The translations under genes were made by a program, and so were the position numbers. This document shows positions 24,110 through 32,060 of a DNA stretch of 32,060 bases, one piece after another; within the stretch, counting starts at the first letter, position 1; each line of letters begins with the position of its first letter. The notes under the pieces are model-generated. The model saw only the letters and a program-made list of their open reading frames with translations. It was not told the DNA's origin and did no database searches. Origin of the DNA: Gemmatimonadaceae bacterium (GTDB lineage Bacteria; Gemmatimonadota; Gemmatimonadetes; Gemmatimonadales; Gemmatimonadaceae). The stretch spans positions 1 to 32,060 of the forward strand of contig JAIETI010000046.1 in the NCBI GenBank assembly GCA_019745365.1, written 5' to 3'.

Positions 24110-25255
24110 CTACACCTTCAGGATGATGTTGCGGCGGTAGAGCACGGTCAGGATGCCGAGCCAGAAGAGCACGAAGGTGAGGGCGAAGGCCAGCGAGGCA
24201 TCCCGCGGCTCGAGCCACGAGAGGAACACCGACCGATAGACCGCCGCCTGGACGGCGATCTCCTTTCCTTGATACTCGACCTTCCAGAGCGAATAGATGA
24301 GTCGCGCCATCGCCCCCGACCCCCAGAACGCGATGATCGGGTTGACGCCATATATGACGAACGGACGGGTCCACCACGTCACATGCTGGAGATCGATGAT
24401 CCAGGTGATCGTCGCGATCGCGACTGCGGCCATCCCGCCGGTGAAGAGGACGTAGCTCGAGCTCCAGAGCCCCTTGTTGATCGGGAAGACCCAGTGCCAC
24501 ATGAGTCCGACCATCATCATGAGCGCACCCACCGCGAACATCCCGGTCAACCGCTCCACCAGCGGGAGCTCCTTGCGGCCGAGCCACCGCCCACAGAGGA
24601 CGCCGAGCATCGCCGTCCCGATCGCGGGGATCGTCGAGAGCGGACCTTCGGGGTCCCAGACCTTGCTGCTCTTCCAGAGGTGGCCGTCGAGGAGGGCGCG
24701 GTCCCAGTACGCCGCCATCGTCCGCGTGGGATCATCGAGGAAGAGTGCGCCGATTCCCTGCCCCGGGATCGGCACGACCGTCATGACGAACCAGTAGCCG
24801 AGGAGGATCACCGCGAGAATGATGATCTGCGTCTTGAGCGACGTCCGGAGGGTGAGGAGTGCCGCACAGGCGTACGCGACCCCGATCCGCTGCAGGACCC
24901 CCGGGATGCGGATCTCGGTGAAGCGCTCCACCGGATAGTAGGGGAAGGCGGCGAGGAGGAGGCCGAGGAGGACGATCGTGGCGCCGCGCCGGATGATGTT
25001 GCGCCGGAGGGCGGCGTCACTGTCCCCCTTCGCGCGACGCACCGCGAGGGAGAGGTGCGTCGTCACCCCCGCGATGAAGAGGAAAAAGGGGAAGATGAGA
25101 TCGGTCGCCGTCCACCCGTTCCAGCTGGCGTGCTCGAGCGGCGGGTAGATCGCACCCCAGCTCCCCGGGTTGTTCACGAGGAGCATCGATGCGACGGTCA
25201 TCCCTCGAAAGACGTCGAGAGCGACCAGTCGCTCGGAGCGCGCGGGGGTCTGCAC
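24110..25255 (-). CDS. NagX/HGSNAT-like membrane acyltransferase (DUF5009)
   Basis: A 381-residue multispanning membrane protein with about 10-11 helices. It begins RLVALDVFRGMTVASML and continues with TDLIFPFFLFIAG, which are family hallmarks, and ends with FVLFWLGILTVLYRRNIILKV. Relatives include human heparan-alpha-glucosaminide N-acetyltransferase and bacterial NagX, which acetylate or transport amino sugars from cell-wall or chitin recycling. The conserved His of the human enzyme was not confirmed. It sits upstream of dacB on the same strand, consistent with an envelope-glycan role. Confidence 0.87.
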   Translation of the reverse strand: MQTPARSERLVALDVFRGMTVASMLLVNNPGSWGAIYPPLEHASWNGWTATDLIFPFFLFIAGVTTHLSLAVRRAKGDSDAALRRNIIRRGATIVLLGLLLAAFPYYPVERFTEIRIPGVLQRIGVAYACAALLTLRTSLKTQIIILAVILLGYWFVMTVVPIPGQGIGALFLDDPTRTMAAYWDRALLDGHLWKSSKVWDPEGPLSTIPAIGTAMLGVLCGRWLGRKELPLVERLTGMFAVGALMMMVGLMWHWVFPINKGLWSSSYVLFTGGMAAVAIATITWIIDLQHVTWWTRPFVIYGVNPIIAFWGSGAMARLIYSLWKVEYQGKEIAVQAAVYRSVFLSWLEPRDASLAFALTFVLFWLGILTVLYRRNIILKV

Positions 25256-25397
25256 CGGCGGAATGTGCGGCTTTCAGGGCGACTCCGCTACTCTCGGCGC
25301 CGTCTGAGTCTGGTCCAGCTCCTGACGAAGACACGAGTAAAGAATTACCTGACCTGCGCCGCTACTCGGAGAGACCTCTCTTCAGGAGCGAATCCCG
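25256..25397. other. Divergent intergenic region
   Basis: This 142-base gap separates the divergent nagX-like and barrel-protein genes and should hold both promoters. A short AT-rich block (GAGTAAAGAATTACC, 25337-25351) is the best place for a -10 element on the plus strand, but no matching -35 box is seen. AGGAG at 25384-25388 is the Shine-Dalgarno site for ATG 25398. Confidence 0.5.
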
Positions 25398-26171
25398 ATG
25401 CGTGCACGGCGATCGACCCTCATGGTGATCGCGGCCTTGGCCGCGGCATCACTCTCCGCACAGGCCCCGGCTGAGGCGCCCTGGGTCGCGAACCGCCCGG
25501 GATTCGCGGAGCCGCCGCAGCTCGTGGCCCGTGGTGCGTGGCAGGTGGAGACGGCGGTCGGCTTCAGCTACGGGCGCTTCGGCGTCGCCCCCGCCTCGAC
25601 GTCTCCGACGATGCTCCGCTACGGCGTGGCGAACGGCACGGAGTTCCGCGTGGCGTCGGACGGCTACTGCCGCTCGCCGGGCGAGACCGGCACCGTGAGC
25701 GGCGCCTGCGACCTCTCGATCGGGATGGGGCGCGCGCTCGCGAAGGCGCACGGCTGGGTCCCGGAGCTCTCGACCTTCGGGTATGTGAAGGCACCGACGG
25801 GCGCGCGCGCGATGCGCGCGATGCACCTCCAGCCGACGGCGGAGCTCTCCGAGGAATGGGCGCTCCCCTTCGGCGTCGCGCTCGATGCGATGCAGGGGGT
25901 CACCTTCGCCGACTACGCCGGCACGAGCACGTGGTCCGGCTTCGCGACCCTCGCGCTCTGGCGCTCGGTGGCCCCGCGTGTCCGGGGCTTCGCCGAGCTC
26001 GCGGCCGAGGAGATGACGCTGCAATCCGCGGCGCGGCGCTCACTCACGGCCCACACGGGCTTCGCGTTCCAGCTCCGTCCGCACTGGCAGGTCGATCTCG
26101 ACCTCACCCGCGGTCTCTCGAAGGGCGCACCGGCGGCGCGCGTCGCTGCCGGCATGGTCGTCCGTCCGTAA
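25398..26171 (+). CDS. Outer-membrane beta-barrel-like protein (transporter family)
   Basis: A 257-residue protein with a signal peptide (residues 1-22, ending SLSAQ) followed by NRPGFAEPPQLVARGAWQVE, an opening typical of proteins annotated as transporter or MetA-pathway phenol-degradation-like barrels. The rest alternates short beta-strands with Gly/aromatic turns and ends in a strand (ARVAAGMVVRP). C75 and C88 may form a loop disulfide. A passive outer-membrane channel is likely; the substrate is unknown. The next gene is a chemoreceptor, 42 nt downstream. Confidence 0.75.
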   Translation: MRARRSTLMVIAALAAASLSAQAPAEAPWVANRPGFAEPPQLVARGAWQVETAVGFSYGRFGVAPASTSPTMLRYGVANGTEFRVASDGYCRSPGETGTVSGACDLSIGMGRALAKAHGWVPELSTFGYVKAPTGARAMRAMHLQPTAELSEEWALPFGVALDAMQGVTFADYAGTSTWSGFATLALWRSVAPRVRGFAELAAEEMTLQSAARRSLTAHTGFAFQLRPHWQVDLDLTRGLSKGAPAARVAAGMVVRP

Positions 26172-26213
26172 GCACCGTCCGTTCACTCCCTCACCGCGAC
26201 TCGGTCCCAGCTC

Positions 26214-28505
26214 ATGCGTCTCTCCTCCGTCACCCTCCGCGCGCGCCTCACGCTCCTGCTCGGCTGCGCGATCGTCGGGGTCTCGCTCGCCTCCTTCCTC
26301 ACCTATCGCGGGATGCGCGCGGTGGGGCTCGACGGCCCCTTCGCGGAGCGCCTCCTGAGCCAGAAGGCGCTCGAGGCCGACGTCCTCCCGCCGCCGCTCT
26401 ACATCGTGGAGCCCTATCTCGAAGCGAACCGGCTCGCCTACGCGACCGACGCCGCCGAGCAGAAGCGGCTCGTGACCAACGGGGCCACCCTCGAGCGCGC
26501 GTTCGAGGAGCGGGTCGCGTTCTGGAAGCGATCGCTGCAGGACTCGGTGGCGAAGGTGCAGCTGGAGCAGGCGAACCGGTACGCGGAGGAGTTCTTCGCC
26601 CTGCGGAACGGCGCGTTCCTCGCGGCGGTGCGTCGCGGCGACCGCGGCGCGTCGCGCGCGCTCCTCGAAGGGGGGATGCGGAAGGCCTATGATGCGCACC
26701 GGCAGTCGATCGATGCGGTGGTCACGCGTCTCAATGCCGCGGCGAAGGAGGTCGATGCCGAGAGCACGACGGCGACCACGTACGTGCGCTGGGAGGCGCT
26801 GGCGATCGGGTTCGCGATCGCGATCGGGCTCGCCTTCGCGGGGTGGCGCCTCATGATCGGCGTCTTGCGCCCGCTCGGGGAGATCCGCGGCGTGGCCGAC
26901 CGCATCGATGCCGGGGAGCTCACCGCGCGCGTCGGATTCACCAGTCAGGATGAGATCGGCTCCGTGGGGCGTGCGCTCGATCGCATGGCGACCACCGTGA
27001 TGCGCCGTGACAAGCACGCGCAGCTCCTCAACTCGGTCATCTCGGAACTCGCGACCGCGACGACCGCGGAGGAGGCGGTGACGCGGGTGCTCGAAGGCGC
27101 GCGGTTCGCCTTCGGGTGGGTGTACTCGTCCTATTGGAAGGTCACCGAGGGCGCGGTGGGTCAGGAGCTCGCCTTCCAGTTCGAGAGTGGTGAGGTCGAT
27201 GACGACTTCCACGCGGTGTCGCGTGCGACGCGGTTCCGCTCCGGCCAGGGGATCAACGGGCGGGCGTGGGCGCTGAACGAGCTCGTCGTCATCCCTGATC
27301 TCGCCTCGCTCGCCGACTGCCCACGGCGTGAGACGGCGAAGCGCGCCGGGGTCAGCACCGGCATCGCGCTTCCGGTCCAGGTGAACGGTGCGACGATCGG
27401 GACGCTCGACTTCTTCGTGCTCGGGAATCCCATCGAGGTGCCGGAGGATCGGCGCGACGTGTTCCGGGCGATGGCGAGCGTGCTCGGCGCCGCGCTGGAG
27501 CGGATCGGGCGCGCCGATGAGGAGCGCGAGAAGCAGGAGCGGCTCGAGGCCGCGGTGGCCCAGGTGGAATCGGTGGTCGCGGGCGCGACGAAGGGCGATC
27601 TGAGCCGCACCGTGCAGCTCGCCGGGACGGACGCGGTAGCGCGACTCGCCGCGGGCGTTGACTCGCTGATCGGCGACCTGCGTCGCAACATCGGGGAGCT
27701 CGGGTCGACCGTCGGGGCGCTCGCTGCCTCGTCCACGACCCTCTCCACGACCGCGGTACAGCTCACCCAGGGCGCGGAGGCCTCGAGCACGAAGGCCGAA
27801 CAGGCGGCGGGGTCGGCGTCGGAGGTCTCGTCGTCGATGCAGACGATGGAGAACGCCACGTCGGAGCTCTCCTCGTCGATCGGCGAGATCTCCCGGAGTG
27901 CGCAGGAAGCCGCCGTCGTCGCCCGGGAGGCGGTCGACAGCGCGGCCAAGGCAGGCGAGACCGTTGAGAAGCTCGATGCGGCCTCGCACGAGATCGCCGG
28001 GGTCGTGGATCTGATCCGTCAGGTCGCGCATCAGACGAACCTTCTCGCGTTGAACGCGAGCATCGAGGCGGCCCGCGCCGGCGAAGCGGGACGTGGCTTC
28101 GCCGTCGTCGCGAACGAGGTGAAGGCGCTCGCGCAGCAGACCGCCGATGCGACCGACAACATCGCCGCGCGGATCGACGCCATGCGCACCGGGAGCTCCG
28201 ACGCCTCGACCGCGCTGCGCGAGATCCAGACGATCATCGGACGGATCGCCGATCTCCAGGTGACGATCTCCAGCGCGGTCGAGGAGCAGACCGCCACCGC
28301 CAGCGCGATGGCGCGCGACGTGGCTGGGGCCGCCCGGGGAAGCGACCGCATCACCGGCTCGATCGGCGACGTCGCCGCCGCCGCCTCGCAGGTCCGTGGC
28401 AGTTCCGGCGAGGTCCAGCACGCTGCGACCACCCTCGGCAGCATCGCCGAGCGCCTCAAGGAGCAGGTGGCCCGCTACACGCTGGATGGCCGCCGCGCCG
28501 CGTAG
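26214..28505 (+). CDS. Methyl-accepting chemotaxis protein with GAF domain
   Basis: A 763-residue receptor. Transmembrane helices at about 11-29 and 192-215 bracket a four-helix-type periplasmic domain. A HAMP domain (216-268), a GAF domain (about 280-430), a second HAMP-like segment (440-490) and a long cytoplasmic coiled coil follow. The CheA/CheW-binding hairpin tip is at about 605-635 (HQTNLLALNASIEAARAGEAGRGF). The GAF domain has the block SGQGINGRAWALNELVVIPD and a single cysteine, C369, so it may bind a small ligand or sense redox state. No cheA, cheW or cheR is nearby, so it is an orphan receptor. No Shine-Dalgarno site is visible before ATG 26214. Confidence 0.95.
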   Translation: MRLSSVTLRARLTLLLGCAIVGVSLASFLTYRGMRAVGLDGPFAERLLSQKALEADVLPPPLYIVEPYLEANRLAYATDAAEQKRLVTNGATLERAFEERVAFWKRSLQDSVAKVQLEQANRYAEEFFALRNGAFLAAVRRGDRGASRALLEGGMRKAYDAHRQSIDAVVTRLNAAAKEVDAESTTATTYVRWEALAIGFAIAIGLAFAGWRLMIGVLRPLGEIRGVADRIDAGELTARVGFTSQDEIGSVGRALDRMATTVMRRDKHAQLLNSVISELATATTAEEAVTRVLEGARFAFGWVYSSYWKVTEGAVGQELAFQFESGEVDDDFHAVSRATRFRSGQGINGRAWALNELVVIPDLASLADCPRRETAKRAGVSTGIALPVQVNGATIGTLDFFVLGNPIEVPEDRRDVFRAMASVLGAALERIGRADEEREKQERLEAAVAQVESVVAGATKGDLSRTVQLAGTDAVARLAAGVDSLIGDLRRNIGELGSTVGALAASSTTLSTTAVQLTQGAEASSTKAEQAAGSASEVSSSMQTMENATSELSSSIGEISRSAQEAAVVAREAVDSAAKAGETVEKLDAASHEIAGVVDLIRQVAHQTNLLALNASIEAARAGEAGRGFAVVANEVKALAQQTADATDNIAARIDAMRTGSSDASTALREIQTIIGRIADLQVTISSAVEEQTATASAMARDVAGAARGSDRITGSIGDVAAAASQVRGSSGEVQHAATTLGSIAERLKEQVARYTLDGRRAA

Positions 28506-28522
28506 CGCTCGATGGTTCCGGT

Positions 28523-28560
28523 ACGACAAAGGGCCCGCCGAATGGCGGGCCCTCTGTCGT
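28523..28560. terminator. Strong bidirectional hairpin terminator
   Basis: GGGCCCGCC (28531-28539) and GGCGGGCCC (28544-28552) pair perfectly around a 4-base loop. The flanks ACGACAA and CTGTCGT extend the stem to about 17 pairs with one mismatch. It sits between the convergent chemoreceptor and cytochrome oxidase operons and should stop transcription from both sides, although true T runs are short. Confidence 0.8.
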
Positions 28561-28589
28561 TCCTGTCGGTCCTGTCTCTGCTGTCTTTT

Positions 28590-28907
28590 CTATTGGAACA
28601 TCTTCCTGAACACGAACATCAACGCAAAGAACGTCGCGATCGCGATGATGAGCGGGCCGACGAAGAGCTTGCGGAAGAGCGCGTGGTCGTACTTGAGGTG
28701 CATGTAGTACATCACCACGACCGTGAACTTCACCGCCGACATGATCAGCAGTGCCGGCACGAAGTAGTTGCTCGCGACGAACGCGGGGATATAGTACGCC
28801 CAGACCTCGACGACCGTGATCAGGGTGAGCCAGAGCGCGATCCACTTGTAGGTGGACCACGTCGGGTGCTCGTGGGCCTCTTCGGAGTGTGCGGAGTTGG
28901 AGGACAT
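28590..28907 (-). CDS. Cytochrome c oxidase subunit IV-type protein
   Basis: A 105-residue membrane protein with three hydrophobic helices (about 22-42, 48-68, 82-102), starting with a His/Glu-rich segment. The middle has VKFTVVVMYYMHLKYD, the hallmark of prokaryotic oxidase subunit IV (CoxD/CtaF type). It stabilises the core oxidase. It follows subunit III by 6 nt and is the last gene of the operon before the terminator. Confidence 0.9.
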   Translation of the reverse strand: MSSNSAHSEEAHEHPTWSTYKWIALWLTLITVVEVWAYYIPAFVASNYFVPALLIMSAVKFTVVVMYYMHLKYDHALFRKLFVGPLIIAIATFFALMFVFRKMFQ

Positions 28908-28913
28908 TGGCGG

Positions 28914-29636
28914 CTACTGGATGAGGTAGATGAGCGTGAAGATCGCGATCCAGACGACGTCGACGAAGTGCCAGTACAGCGCGGCGATATCGACCTTGAG
29001 CGCATCCTTCGGGCCGAGCCCGCGCTTGTAGTCGATCGCGAGGAGCGTCAGCAGCCAGATCACGCCCGCGGTGACGTGGGCGCCGTGGAAGCCGGTCAGC
29101 GTGAAGAAGGACGAGCCGAAGAGGTTCGTCTTGATCGTCAGCCCCTCGTGGACGAACGAGGTGAATTCGTAGGCCTGGAAGCCGAGGAAGGTCGCGCCGA
29201 GGATCGCCGTCATCCAGAGCCAGAGCTTGGAGGAGCGGAGCATCCGGTCGCCGAGCCCGGCCCCGGCCGGGAGCGGCTGGTCCTTCATCTCGACCGCTGC
29301 CAGCGCCAGCACCATCGCCAGCGACGACATGAGGAGGACGAAGGTCGAGGCGGAGGTGACGGGGATGTTGAGGATCGGCTTGTAGATCTGGTCCGCCGGG
29401 CACCCCGCGAGGGCCTCGGCCGTCGCAGCGGCGGTGTTCGTCGCCTTGCACCAGAACTCATGCGGCCACGGCCCCACCACCGACTTCCCCTTGTAGATCA
29501 GGTAGGTCGAGATGAGCGACATGAACAGCATGCACTCGGACCCGATGAACGCCCAGATGGCGATCTTCTTGTGGTCGAGGCCGGTGGTCGTGTAATGGTG
29601 ATGCTCGTGCGCGTCGTGTGCGGCGTCAGTGGCCAC
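28914..29636 (-). CDS. ctaE: Cytochrome c oxidase subunit III
   Basis: A 240-residue, five-helix subunit III of the heme-copper oxidase. Conserved stretches are IGSECMLFMSLISTYLIYKG near the N-terminus, FTLTGFHGAHV in the fourth helix, and ALYWHFVDVVWI in the last. Subunit III helps keep the proton-uptake path active. The N-terminus carries a cluster of histidines (HDAHEHHH), which might touch metals. It lies 23 nt downstream of subunit I. Confidence 0.95.
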   Translation of the reverse strand: MATDAAHDAHEHHHYTTTGLDHKKIAIWAFIGSECMLFMSLISTYLIYKGKSVVGPWPHEFWCKATNTAAATAEALAGCPADQIYKPILNIPVTSASTFVLLMSSLAMVLALAAVEMKDQPLPAGAGLGDRMLRSSKLWLWMTAILGATFLGFQAYEFTSFVHEGLTIKTNLFGSSFFTLTGFHGAHVTAGVIWLLTLLAIDYKRGLGPKDALKVDIAALYWHFVDVVWIAIFTLIYLIQ

Positions 29637-29659
29637 GGGTCAGTCTCCGGTAGGTGTGG

Positions 29660-31567
29660 TCACTCGAGCGGCGAGGTCAGCCACGCGTAGAGCGAGCCGA
29701 CCATCAACGCGGCGAGCGTGATGAGCGTGGCGACGAACACCGAGAGCGGGGTGAGCGTCTTGAGGACCATCCCGCCGATCATGAGCACCATGAAGAGGGC
29801 GGTGAAGAGCGGCTTGATCGTCGGGAAGGGCATCGGGAGCCCGAGCTCCTTGGCCGTGCGACGTTCGGTCTCCTCATGCATCGGGACCGCGTGCGCGCCG
29901 GTGACCTCCTCGATCGAGGCCGACGAGTGGTCGACCCCCGCGGTCTTCTCCGGGTGCTTGAGGTCCCAGAGCGGATAGCGCGAGGTCACGACCGGGATCT
30001 GCGCGAAGTTGTAATCCGGCGGCGGCGACGGGATCGACCATTCGAGCGTCGGCGCCTCCCACGGATCGTTCCCCGCGACCTGCCCCGACACGCGGCTCTT
30101 GAAGAAGTTGTAGAAGAACACGAGCGTCGAGACCACGAGCAGGTACGTGCCCATGGTCGACATCATGTTGAACAGCTCCCACCCCTGCCCCGCGTCGTAG
30201 GTGTAGATACGGCGCGGCATCCCGAGCATCCCGCTGAAGTGCATCGGGAAGAAGGTGAGGTTCAAGCCGATGAAGTTCAGCCAGAAGTGGAGCGTGCCGA
30301 GCCCTTCGTCCATCAGCCGGCCGGTCATCTTCGGGAAGTAGAAGTAGATCCCGGAGAAGATCCCCATGATCGCGCCACCGAAGAGCACGTAGTGGAAGTG
30401 CGCGACGACGAAGTACGTGTCGGTCTGCTGCAGGTCCGACGGCGGCGACGAGTGCATCACCCCCGAGATCCCGCCGATCGTGAACATCGCGATCAGGCCG
30501 ATCGCGAACTTCATCGGCGAGGCGAAGCGGATCTGTCCGCCCCACATCGTGAAGATCCAGTTGAAGATCTTCACGCCCGTCGGGATCGCGATGAGCATCG
30601 TGGTGAGCGAGAAGAGCGTATCCGCCACCGCGCCCATCCCGACCGCGAACATGTGGTGCGCCCACACGCCGAAGCCGAGGAAGCCGATCATGATCCCCGA
30701 GTACACCATCACGTTGTACCCGAAGAGCGGCTTCTTCGAGAAGTTCGGGAGCACCTCCGACACGAGGCCGAAGGCGGGGAGGATCAGGATGTACACCTCG
30801 GGGTGGCCGAACACCCAGAAGAGGTGCTGCCAGAGGAGCGGGTCGGCGCCGGCGGCGATCTCGTAGAACTGCGTCCCGAAGAACCGATCGAACTGGAGGA
30901 AGACCAGCGCGATCGTGATGACCGGGAAGGCGAGGATCACGAGGAACTGCACGACGAACGACATCCAGGTGAACATCGGCATGCGCATCAGGGTCATCCC
31001 CGGGGCGCGCATGTTGATGATCGTCGTGATGAAGTTGAAGGCCGCCGCGAGCGAGCTGATGCCGAGGATCTGGAGGCCGAGCACCCAGAAGTCGATGTTC
31101 AGCCCCGGCGCGTACGCGCGCGTCGTGAGCGGCGCGTAGCCGAACCAGCCGCCGTTCGGCGCGATCCAGCCGAGGATCGGGAGCGTGATGAAGAGCCCGC
31201 CGAACAGGTACACCCAGTAGGAGAACGCGTTGAGTCGCGGGAAGGCGACGTCGCGCGCGCCGATCTGGAGCGGGATCAGGAAGTTGAAGAAGGCGGCCGA
31301 GAGCGGCATGATGACGAGGAAGACCATCGTCGTGCCGTGCATCGTGAAGAGCTGATTGAACTGTTCCGCCGTGACGACGGTCAGGTTCGGCTTCATCAGC
31401 TGCGTCCGCATCACCGTCGCTTCGAGCCCGCCGACGACGAGGAAGAAGAGCGCGGTGTAGAGGTAGAGGATGCCGATGCGCTTGTGGTCCACGGTCGAGA
31501 GCCAGGACCAGAGTCCCGTGTTCTCCTCGGACGCGACCGGCGCGGCGTGGGCTGCAGTGGTTGCCAT
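29660..31567 (-). CDS. ctaD: Cytochrome c oxidase subunit I
   Basis: A 635-residue catalytic subunit of an A-type heme-copper oxidase that reduces oxygen to water and pumps protons. The low-spin heme ligand is in TMHGTTM, CuB ligands are in GHPEVY and WAHHMF, and the heme pair is in VVAHFHYVLFGG. The Glu in HPEVY, the Asp in GARDVAFPRLN and the Lys in IPTGVKIFNWI are all present, so the D and K proton channels look intact (A1 type). The C-terminus carries extra residues with two more helices (from about 575 on), as in caa3-type enzymes. The order II-I-III-IV is standard. Confidence 0.97.
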   Translation of the reverse strand: MATTAAHAAPVASEENTGLWSWLSTVDHKRIGILYLYTALFFLVVGGLEATVMRTQLMKPNLTVVTAEQFNQLFTMHGTTMVFLVIMPLSAAFFNFLIPLQIGARDVAFPRLNAFSYWVYLFGGLFITLPILGWIAPNGGWFGYAPLTTRAYAPGLNIDFWVLGLQILGISSLAAAFNFITTIINMRAPGMTLMRMPMFTWMSFVVQFLVILAFPVITIALVFLQFDRFFGTQFYEIAAGADPLLWQHLFWVFGHPEVYILILPAFGLVSEVLPNFSKKPLFGYNVMVYSGIMIGFLGFGVWAHHMFAVGMGAVADTLFSLTTMLIAIPTGVKIFNWIFTMWGGQIRFASPMKFAIGLIAMFTIGGISGVMHSSPPSDLQQTDTYFVVAHFHYVLFGGAIMGIFSGIYFYFPKMTGRLMDEGLGTLHFWLNFIGLNLTFFPMHFSGMLGMPRRIYTYDAGQGWELFNMMSTMGTYLLVVSTLVFFYNFFKSRVSGQVAGNDPWEAPTLEWSIPSPPPDYNFAQIPVVTSRYPLWDLKHPEKTAGVDHSSASIEEVTGAHAVPMHEETERRTAKELGLPMPFPTIKPLFTALFMVLMIGGMVLKTLTPLSVFVATLITLAALMVGSLYAWLTSPLE

Positions 31568-31586
31568 GGTCAGGTTTCTCGCGCGG

Positions 31587-32060
31587 CTACTTGAGGGCCA
31601 TCAGGTAGGCCACGATGTCGGCGATCTGCCGGTCGTCGAGCCCACCCGCCGTGACGGTCATCTTCGCGACCGGGTCGTACTGGTCCTTCCCGAGCGTGTT
31701 CATCAGCACGCCCGGCTTCATCGCCCGCGCGTTCTTGATCCAGCGCGCCAGCACCGCCGGCTCCGTGCGGAAGAGCCCGCCGCCGAAGGTGTAGCGGCTC
31801 CCGAAGTGGGTCAGGTTCGGCCCGATCACGCCGGCCGACATCCGGTTCCCCTTCACCATGTGGCACCCGATGCAGGCGTTCGACGAGTAGATCTGGCGCC
31901 CCCGCTCGGCGTCACCCTGCGCGAGCAGCGATTCGTCGAAGGGGATGTTCGCGACGGGGACGTTCGGCCACGCGTAGGCCGGCACCTTCTCCTTCGGGAA
32001 CTGGTACATCGCCGGCGCGGTCGGGACCGCCGGGGCAGCCGCGAGCGCCGCGGTCGCCAC
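31587..32060 (-). CDS. ctaC: Cytochrome c oxidase subunit II, cytochrome c domain (partial)
   Basis: The window end cuts the 5' part; 157 residues are visible. The frame is open to base 32060, so the apparent start there is only the edge. The heme c site is CIGCH, followed by GPNLTHFGSRYTFGGG and the methionine ligand region MKPGVLM, closely matching the cytochrome c domain fused to subunit II in caa3 oxidases. The Ala/Pro-rich stretch before it looks like a linker from the CuA domain, which would lie outside the window. A separate small cytochrome c gene is the alternative. It lies 19 nt upstream of subunit I. Confidence 0.85.
   Translation of the reverse strand: MATAALAAAPAVPTAPAMYQFPKEKVPAYAWPNVPVANIPFDESLLAQGDAERGRQIYSSNACIGCHMVKGNRMSAGVIGPNLTHFGSRYTFGGGLFRTEPAVLARWIKNARAMKPGVLMNTLGKDQYDPVAKMTVTAGGLDDRQIADIVAYLMALK

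Noticed and set aside
23231-25474. 747-aa open frame on the plus strand
   Set aside because: Antisense to dacB and the nagX-like gene; low-complexity charged translation with no motif.
26040-28529. 829-aa open frame on the minus strand
   Set aside because: Antisense to the chemoreceptor, which has all expected domains; the open frame results from GC-rich codon positions.
29654-31594. 646-aa open frame on the plus strand
   Set aside because: Antisense to cytochrome oxidase subunit I; composed largely of Glu, Arg, His and Asp, a common shadow of membrane proteins.
1-32060. CRISPR arrays, tRNA or rRNA genes, insertion sequences
   Set aside because: No regularly spaced repeats, cloverleaf-like segments, ribosomal RNA stretches or transposase frames were seen in reading the gaps.

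Overview
The window is a high-GC, gene-dense bacterial chromosome segment. Almost every gap is under 150 bases, and many adjacent genes overlap by 4 nt (ATGA or GTGA). The gene content (exported TPR protein, caa3-type oxidase, NagX-like acyltransferase, deoxyhypusine-synthase-like enzyme, fulvocin-like peptide) and the Ala/Arg/Gly-rich codon use fit Gemmatimonadota or a related phylum. That placement is inference from style and content; no rRNA or other decisive marker is present.

Layout. (1) 1-1978, + strand: a short accessory island that begins AT-rich, carries a 17-C homopolymer and encodes a fulvocin-C-like bacteriocin precursor, a 110-aa membrane protein and an ABC ATPase. This is the most unusual part of the window. 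(2) 1943-3162, - strand: a small conserved protein coupled to queG (tRNA queuosine synthesis). (3) 3220-9111: a phospholipid-type acyltransferase, a type I phosphodiesterase (-), a LOG-family nucleosidase followed by a deoxyhypusine-synthase-like enzyme, and an MBL-fold hydrolase (-). (4) 9141-12525: greA with an attenuator-like leader hairpin, converging on glpD plus a sialidase-like lipoprotein (-). (5) 12611-19341, + strand: fadI-fadJ (fatty-acid beta-oxidation), proline dehydrogenase, a small unknown, rsgA (30S maturation GTPase), then an exported TPR protein. (6) 19351-22477: pdxH (-), then a chain of four overlapping genes (ECF sigma factor, zinc-finger anti-sigma, moaB, DUF4126 membrane protein) and an exported Arg/Asp-repeat protein. 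(7) 22502-25255, - strand: nagX-like acyltransferase and dacB/PBP4 (cell-wall metabolism). (8) 25398-28505, + strand: an outer-membrane-barrel-like protein and an orphan GAF-containing chemoreceptor, ended by a strong hairpin. (9) 28590-32060, - strand: a cytochrome c oxidase operon (subunit II with cytochrome c domain, cut by the window end; then I, III and IV).

Most of the window is housekeeping: respiration, fatty-acid and proline oxidation, glycerol-3-phosphate oxidation, B6, Moco, tRNA and ribosome maturation, and peptidoglycan. The lead candidate for something little described is the island at the left end. There a fulvocin-like, eight-cysteine peptide precursor sits beside its own ABC ATPase and small membrane protein, and its reading frame runs through a C17 tract that could switch it on and off or change its N-terminus. 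No tRNA, rRNA, CRISPR array, insertion sequence or phage gene was seen.
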